A stretch of DNA of 64,000 nucleotides, from contig CM041465.1 in the NCBI GenBank assembly GCA_023213395.1, positions 194,253,741 through 194,317,740 on the forward strand, written 5' to 3'. Position numbers and translations under genes: made by a program. Source of the DNA: Cycas panzhihuaensis. Lineage: Eukaryota > Cycadophyta. Position 1 is the first letter of the stretch; each line of letters opens with the position of its first letter. The notes beneath the pieces are model-generated. The model was not told the origin of the DNA, did not search any database, and saw only the letters and a program-made list of their open reading frames with translations. Positions 57,246 through 64,000 of this stretch are shown here, piece by piece.

Positions 57246-58629
57246 TATTGAGAATATAATGTTATCTAGTGATCACATTGTGGTTGCATTATTAGACTTA
57301 CTCTCTCAAATTTGTGAATATGTAAGTATCATAAACTGTTGTGAAAATGCTCACTTAAGTCATTGTAAAGCCATTGGAAGACTTGTAGGTTCTTACACAC
57401 TATCTTATTAGTGAATGTTTAGTACAACAACATTGGTCCACAATGAGGTTTTATGACTATAAATTATGTGCCTTAATATTGATTGTTTAATTCATATTTC
57501 ATTATTGGCTAAGTAAATACAAATACGACATCTCCTAAAATCCAAGATATAGGAATACAAGAAGTAAGATATGACGAGTTAGGGTTCCCAATAAATATAT
57601 TTAAAATTATAGTTCTAAATAGTATTGATACTATGTATGTCTGAACCTAAGATGAAAAATACCCAGTCTCATATTTAAATTCAAAATTTGAGAAGATTGG
57701 GTATCTTAATTTATTATTCTATGTTGATATTCCAAATTTGGATTCTTAATGCTAGGGTGTGAATTTGCATTTTTTACGACAAAGTTTATTGATTGTATAA
57801 CAACAAAAGCAATCTTCTTGATTTGAATCCTCCAAAGCATGGGCATTTGTAGGAATGTATAAGCATTTGAGAGTGTTCAACCCAATTGGGTGATTCAATA
57901 TTGAATAATGGGCATATAAATTGTTGCCTTCAAATTGTTAGTGTTTGAAGTCAAACTTGAGCAATTCATGGGGGGACATAGACATCCATGCTTATCTAAA
58001 ACTGGTAAGCCATCAATTCTCAATCACCCAATAACGAGAAAGTAGAAGGCATTGTTGTAGACACCAAATTCAAAGTATCAACAAAAACTAAAAACGAAAA
58101 AAAAAAAAAAAAAAAATAGTGATCTGAATAAAGTATTTATGAAAAAAAAAGGTCATTTAAATATATACAAAATTATGGTTATAAATAGTATTGATACTTT
58201 GAACGATTGAACTTGAAGTATTCATGCTTTGATTTTTGTTTAAATGAGTGTTTTACCTTTTTTGTTTTTAAATTAACAAACAAAAAAAAAAAAATAGAAG
58301 AAGGGGATTGTGGGCCCCGAAAGCAGTCCATAGTCCCATGGTGCACCAAATAAGGTTAAGATACTACCTCAGATATGGTTAGGGTACGTACCTAGGTTGT
58401 ATCCAAGCCATATCCAGGAATCCCCATATTTGGGGTGTATCTAGTATGGGTACAACCTACCAAATAGGTGTATCCAGTAATGGCAATTATTGGTGATGGT
58501 ATGGCCTATTGATGATCATGTGATATATTAGAGAAGAAGTCAAATGCTTACATATTAATGTGCAAATGTCCAACAAGGACTAGTGATCCTTTCACTAATT
58601 TGTGGTACAAGTCTCTGGTATTTCTAACA
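57246..58629 (+). repeat. LtrE 5' LTR, apparently enlarged
   Basis: The first 205 bases match 60425-60628. The end TTTCTAACA is fixed by the PBS. 57450-58300 contains A-rich runs (58100-58120, 58140-58150, 58279-58295) and may include a separate insertion, but no target duplication was found. Confidence 0.5.
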
Positions 58630-58642
58630 TGGTATCAGAGCC
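58630..58642 (+). other. LtrE primer-binding site
   Basis: TGGTATCAGAGCC, a perfect 13-base initiator-Met tRNA complement. Confidence 0.8.
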
Positions 58643-60424
58643 ATGGTTGCTCGAAGGCAACTCACATAGAAGATGTGTAGCTCAAATGAGCCAAGCAGTG
58701 GCTTGCAGATCAAAACCCAACAAAGGAGCATCTCGTTGAATTCTTTGTAGCTTCCTGTGACACAATTGTAATAGGTCGCGCATAGCAGATGTGGCGGTAG
58801 AGAGCCACATATGGGAGAAGCAATGACATAAAAATTAGAGAGAGTGGCTTATCAATTTCAAAAAAAGGAGGGGTAGCTCAAACGTGACCATATCAAGCCT
58901 TGGCTTTGATTTCTCTTATCGAAAATCACAAGAACATCTAATTGGAATTGAAATACGAATATGCAGATGAAAACCCAATGCACAAATAAAATGATAAAAT
59001 GGCATTTGAGTTTTCTTTTTTCTTTTTTTTGCCACACAATTGTTTTGCAAGGTTTTAGAAAAAATAAATTAAATTTGAAAATGAATTCAAATCCACCTCA
59101 ATGCCCCCTTGCTTACAAAGCATGGTCACCTAGAGTTTTGCGCACAACAAACATCCAAAACAAAAGGGGCTAAACCCAAATTTTCAACTGTAAGTGAATT
59201 TTTCAAGATATACTAGCAAGATTTTTGCCAATATTTTTTTTATACAAAACCAAAATTTAGAACCATAAGTTGCATTAGATAGTAGATTCCCATGGCTTCA
59301 AAATGATTGCTTACACGATCCCTCCTCATTTTGATTTGATGCAGATTTTAGTGAACAAAGTTGACATAAGTGAAAAGTGACACTTTTGTCGGTTCAGGTT
59401 TTGAAATTTTCCAAGCATATTTCCATTTGACATGGTGATTTAATGGTTCTTAGACACTATTTGATTATTGTGGATGCATTTTAAGTCTAAAAATAAAAAT
59501 TTAAATTAAAAAATGTGTGTATGTACTTATTACTCAAAAAGGGAAAAAATTGCTTTGGCTCATTTTCATGCTCATGAGAACCTATTTTAATGAAAAGAGA
59601 GTTGGGGGGGGGGGGGGTGGTGTGCGTGTTTGTGTTGTTGGTTATATTTCATTCTTTGGGTGTTGGAATCTTAATGATGTGTATTGGAAAAGAGAAGAAG
59701 TCATTGATGAAGTTTTTTCAATAAATAGTAAGTCGAATGGATGTTGATCCCCATTGATGTATTCCGACCACATTTGATGGGAGTAATCATTAGCATCAAC
59801 AGTTGTAGCTAAACCATAAAACTCATGACAATTGGAATTTGTTGCCAAATGATAAGTTGTGAGAATCTCATAGGACAGAAAGTGAGATACTCATATTGCC
59901 TTTCAAGTTGTCACTTTGATGAAATGTCAACCAATTCTAGGAGATCGGAAAACTCTTGATAAAAATGTTGGAATTGTAGTAATTGCAATACTTTTGCAAA
60001 TGCTTCTTTGGTGTGGAGAAGCCTTGTGATGAAATCGATGATATGATGTATTACAACATATTTTATTGGACAAATTGTTCCAAGGATGTATTGTTCGATG
60101 TAGTTGATTTACCAAATATATTAAGCATCTCCTAATTAATTAACAGTTGTAACAGTTGGTTACCCATGCAGTTTAGTAGATGGTTGTGATATTATATGGA
60201 TGTCAATATATTAGTGAATTGATAAAATGTGATTTTGCAAATTTCAAATGTTTTGCAATTCCAGGTGGTGGTGTTTGTTCATATGAAGATAAACAAATGA
60301 TTTCTAAATAGTGTTTGTGAATAAAGACGGACCCATGATTTGAAGACTTTTTAGCGTGCGAAGACAAAGGATTGAAGAAATTTTGTACATGGTTTTGTTC
60401 GTTCTAGTCAACATTAAGAGGGAG

Positions 60425-60628
60425 TGTTGAAAATATAATGTTCTCTAGTGGTCACAATGTGGTGGCATCAATACACTTGCTCTCTCAAGTTTGTGAATAT
60501 GTGAGCATCATGGAGTGTTGCGCAAATACTCACTTAAGCCACTGTAAAGGCATTGGAAGACTTGTAGGTTCCCACGCATTATCTTATTAGTGGATGTTTA
60601 GTACATCATTGGTCCACAATCAGGTGGC
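60425..60628 (+). repeat. LtrE 3' LTR, truncated
   Basis: Shares CACTTAAGYCAYTGTAAAG and GGAAGACTTGTAGGTTC with 57246-57450. After TTGGTCCACAAT the two copies diverge. Confidence 0.65.
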
Positions 60629-61959
60629 CTATTTTTATAAAAAGACAAAGCATATTCATAAATAGTCATGTAGACACCTAGTTCTTCCTTGTGGACACTA
60701 ATGTGCTCTCACCATGTGCTTCATTATACATCATTTCATATTGATAAGATTTTATATATTCAAAACATATGTTTCCTAATGTAGTGCTCACATGTAAAGG
60801 GGGTGATTTACATACTGTGAACAAAATAAACATGCACCCAACACAAGTGCTAGGATCTGTAAGAGACCCAAACAGTTATAAAGGAGGATATAAAACCCTT
60901 AATATTTTAGATAAGGGCCCTTTGCAGGGCTTGAAAAAATCACTAAATACAGTAAGATTACAATAAAATTACAAACATACACAATTACCATCAATCACTC
61001 CTTACACTTTCATCCTCTTAGGGTATTTCTCCATTGTTGTTCATTCCAATCAAGGTCACCTCTTTACTGAATACTTCGAATCAAAATTAGATTGTGTATT
61101 GCCCCATTCAACCTCTATACACTTGGTTTCTTTTGCTCAAGCACCTTGTTCTTATTCAGCATCTCTACCTCTTTGCAGCTCTCCCAACTTTCTTCTCATT
61201 CTCTTCCCCCTCTATCGTTTCCACTCAAAATTTGCAATTATGATCATGTGGGTGAAAATATTTGCTCTAAAAATGCACTGGGCATTCAATTACCACGCAT
61301 AGAATGCTAGCTCCTTTAGAGAGCTTTGAAACGTAGAGTTGGGTGCAAATAACAACCAAGTACTAAGTGAGTTATGCCCTCTTTCTTTAAGTGTTGTTCT
61401 CAAGGCTTCATTCCTTACAACTTCGCACTTTGCCAACTCACAAAACTAATCATCTCGCAAACCTTCACTTCATAGCTTTATTGTTCGCATAGCTTCACTT
61501 TGCAAATTTCACTTTCTTTGTCTTTGTTGCATCCCTAATTATGTGAAGCTAGTTCTTTTCAGAGAATAAGCAAGAGTTCTTAATTTGAAGTTGGTATTTA
61601 TAAGAGAGAGAATAAGAAGTCAATTTTTAGAGAGAGAGAGGGAGAGAAAAAATAGAGCTGTAAATAGAGAGCACTATTTAATTGTAAATCATCTTTGGAG
61701 AATTATTATTTGATCTGAAAATAATGGCCTGGGGCCATTAGGGCACTATTGTGTCACTTAGGAGCAAACCCTTGCCTCAAAGAGGGCAATTTACTAAGAT
61801 ATTTCATCTGATTATTATTTCATTTACTACTGTATATTTGATATTATTCTAAATTGTTGTTGTTATAATGTTTATGTTTTATTGTGAAGTTATGTATTAT
61901 ATAAGGATACATTTTCACTTAATATGTAAACTACACACCTACACTTCTCTCATGTTGTA
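60629..61959. other. AT-rich spacer without a recognised gene
   Basis: Contains a GA-rich low-complexity stretch at 61602-61660 and pyrimidine-rich DNA at 61140-61220. Open frames up to about 70 codons have no recognisable motif. Confidence 0.5.
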
Positions 61960-62331
61960 TTATGTTGTAACGTATGGGTCAATGGACCCTTCACCCTCTT
62001 CTTGCATATTTGCACATATGCATGCATATTGGACACTTGTCCAACATGCAACGAACTTGTATGTATGTTTAACACTTGTCAAACATGCAACACCCCCTAA
62101 GGGGAACCTTCTCAGCTATATATTGAGACCATTTTCTCACGTATGGCATAGTGGGAGTGGGATGTCATGTTACATTATTGAGTTTAATACAAGTTAATCT
62201 TCTTGAATTAGGCTCACTTCCTTCTCCTCCATTTCATATTATGCTTATGTGCTTGCTCATTTCTAGTTTACTATTGACACTAATCATCTTTATCTAGTCC
62301 TTTGTTGTCCCCAAATGATCAACCTTCGTCA
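61960..62331 (+). repeat. End of an unnamed 5' LTR
   Basis: The right end GTCA is followed after three bases by a PBS-like TGGTATCAAAGC (62335-62346). A TATA-like CTATATATTG is near 62113. The left boundary (TGTTGTAACG near 61962) is a guess because no partner LTR is in view. Confidence 0.45.
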
Positions 62332-62334
62332 ATT

Positions 62335-62346
62335 TGGTATCAAAGC
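62335..62346 (+). other. Primer-binding site of the unnamed LTR element
   Basis: TGGTATCAAAGC, one change from the initiator-Met complement. Confidence 0.6.
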
Positions 62347-62737
62347 TGCTTGGTGGGGGTTTTAATTGCAGATTTGGAGGCTAGAGTTTTAAAGCCATCC
62401 CTTGGTGAGAATCTTCACAATACAAAGGTGATCCAAGGTTGTTCTGCTCCTTTTTTAGCTTATTAAAATCTTGTAATTTTGTTGTTTTTTTAGTTAAAAA
62501 ACGGAAAAAAAAAAATTTAAATAATTATCTGAGATTTTCACACTTGTAGGAAGAAAAAGAAAAATTTTCATATTTTTCTTCGTTGACTCTCTCTTGGCCC
62601 TGAGGAGAATGCACTTGTCAAGGCTTTTCCATTGGAACCTAGATTGTGCTCATGGTCAACATGCAAGTCACTGTCTCATAACATGGCATGCAAGTCACTG
62701 TCTCATAACATGGCTCATAAGTCCATAGTATAAACAC
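62347..62737 (+). other. Leader fragment of the unnamed element, cut by Cop4
   Basis: Non-coding, with a perfect 27-bp tandem duplication at 62660-62713 (unit starts CATGCAAGTCACTGTC). Interrupted by the Cop4 LTR. Confidence 0.5.
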
Positions 62738-63033
62738 TAAAATCGGTTAATGTCACAAGGTCATTACATTAGTTGATTATTTCTAAAAAGGGTCTTAAGT
62801 GAACTTTAAATTAGATCACTTAAGTAAAATGCACTTTCATGTGCATTATGTGTAATTTCATTTCCCCTAATTCTAATGCTCTCTCTCTCAATATAAAAGT
62901 AAAAGTTCAATGGAGGAGGCTCATTCTTACCTCCCCATTTTGTGAGAGCTACTCTCTCTCTCAAGTCTCTCTTGCTCCCATGTTTGCCTTTGTGTTTAGT
63001 GCATGGAGATGAAGGATAGATCCACTCTTTTCA
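62738..63033 (+). repeat. Cop4 5' LTR (296 bp)
   Basis: Near-identical in structure to 40127-40423. The start has changed to TAAAATCGGTTAATG. TATA-like TATAAAAG at 62892-62899. Confidence 0.82.
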
Positions 63034-63035
63034 TG

Positions 63036-63047
63036 CGATATCAGAGC
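63036..63047 (+). other. Cop4 primer-binding site
   Basis: CGATATCAGAGC, two changes from the initiator-Met complement; the Cop3 site has one change. Confidence 0.75.
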
Positions 63048-64000
63048 TTGCTTCCTTCATATTCTTCACTTGCACTTGCAATGGAGCCATCACTTCTTTC
63101 TCCCCCACAATCCATGTGGTGAAGGAGATTGTGAAAGTGGATTTAGAAATATTTTCAAGTTTTTATCATAGCATATTTAGTATTGTTTGCTTTCCCTTTC
63201 TCTTTTGCAGGTTTGGAAGTACAACACAAGGAGTTGTAAGGCCCAAGGATTCCAATCCTTTGGTAGTCATTTATGCTATCCCATTCTTCTTTTCTTTCCT
63301 CTCCTTTCGTCCATTTAACAAGAGGAAATGTTGCCAAAATTTTTCCAGCCTTTAGAAGAATGATTGTAAGGGGAGGTTCTACCCAATTTTTTTAAGAATT
63401 TAGAGCCATTTAAAATATCCATCATTGTATGCTCTCACCTTGCCAATATCGGGATCCTGGTGATAAAAAAATGATGGAAATTTCATATGGTATCATGTGT
63501 TGATAAAATATTTGCAAGCTAAATTTTTTGCAGAAATAAAATCTGCTTGTTGAACTTCACAAGTTTGCCAAAAATTCTACGGAGCTTCAATTGACCTGAT
63601 TCCAATTGCTAAAGATGAGGCTCTGAGTCTAGTTTCCAACGCAAAAACCAGCACCCAATTTCATTACCATATGAGAAAGTTATTGTTGCTTTAGCGAACA
63701 ACAATTATTTTTAGTAAGAATTTTGAAAAAATATATTCTGCCAACTTTGTGGGACTGCTAAAAGTTTTGCAAAACTCATTTGGACCTAATTCCACATCCT
63801 GAAGATGCACCTATGAGTCTAGTTTGTAGCACAAAAACCAGCACTCAATTTCATTATCGTGGGAGAAAGTTATTATTGTTTTGATGAAGAATGTTTTTTT
63901 GTATTTAAAAAAAAAAAAAAAAAATTTCTTCCTTTCTATAAGGCTTAAAAACCCATTGTAAAATTGAGTAAAAAAACATCTAGATCAGAGCAATATCCGA

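Larger units (their letters stand above)
57246..60628 (+). mobile_element. LtrE: damaged non-coding LTR element
   Basis: A 200-bp block starting TATTGAGAATATAATG at 57246 is repeated at 60425 as TGTTGAAAATATAATG. The second copy is preceded by the purine tract ATTAAGAGGGAG. A perfect PBS core TGGTATCAGAGCC stands at 58630 after TTTCTAACA. The first repeat therefore starts a 5' LTR that ends at 58629, enlarged to 1.4 kb by unknown DNA; the second is a 3' LTR whose right part is missing. The interior (58630-60424) has no recognisable protein. Confidence 0.6.
62738..64000 (+). mobile_element. Cop4: 5' end of a Ty1/copia element, rest outside window
   Basis: LTR 62738-63033, PBS 63036-63047 and about 950 bp of leader, all colinear with Cop3 (40127-41400). 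The leader contains the same direct repeat of about 190 bp (63526-63715 and 63716-63905; both units contain AAGATG and ATGAGTCTAG or CTGAGTCTAG). By comparison with Cop3, gag would begin roughly 1 kb past the window edge. Confidence 0.85.

Overview
This window looks like nuclear plant DNA made almost entirely of nested LTR retrotransposons. The support is direct. At least seven elements have primer-binding sites resembling plant initiator-Met tRNA (TGGTATCAGAGC or close variants), TG...CA long terminal repeats and purine tracts. Their decayed proteins are recognisably Ty1/copia or Ty3/gypsy. I see no intact host gene, rRNA, tRNA or CRISPR array. The AT-rich sequence, old diverged copies and deep nesting suggest a very large, slowly purged genome such as a gymnosperm. 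That last step is inference; nothing in the window identifies the species.

Layout, using local names. (1) 1-10758: Gyp1, a minus-strand Ty3/gypsy element whose 3' end lies left of the window. It is split by Non1 (2016-7703), a 5.7-kb non-coding LTR element with a perfect TTGGG target-site duplication (TSD). (2) 10759-12589: no recognisable feature. (3) 12595-53227: footprint of one old minus-strand copia element, Cop1, with LTRs about 40 kb apart flanked by CTATT on both sides. Two nests fill it. The left nest is Cop2 (17132-38935, minus copia). Its leader holds a GC-rich 2.5-kb insertion, Sol1 (23216-25743). Its 5' LTR is split by a tandem Ty3/gypsy array, Gyp2 (26378-38835), arranged LTR-internal-LTR-internal-LTR with TSD GCACA. 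The right nest is Non2 (39905-52721, non-coding). Its 5' LTR is split by Cop3 (40127-48555, plus copia). Cop3's gag is in turn split by Non3 (43326-47584), a member of the same family as Non2, with TSD AAATC. (4) 53233-64000: a possible miniature LTR element (53491-54237); a low-complexity stretch with a 290-bp duplication and one candidate zinc-finger exon on the minus strand; a damaged LTR element LtrE (57246-60628); the end of another LTR (61960-62331); and the 5' end of Cop4 (62738 to the window edge), a sister of Cop3.

Relative ages follow from the nesting: Cop1 is older than Cop2 and Non2, which are older than Gyp2, Sol1 and Cop3, and Cop3 is older than Non3. All protein-coding parts carry stops and frameshifts, so every gene reported is a pseudogene. 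Cop2, Cop3 and Cop4 belong to one copia family by LTR, leader and Gag similarity. Non2 and Non3 belong to one non-autonomous family that depends on proteins supplied in trans. The least expected structures are the gypsy tandem array whose two copies share the same inactivating lesions, the recursive Non2/Cop3/Non3 nest, and the GC-rich insertion in an AT-rich setting.
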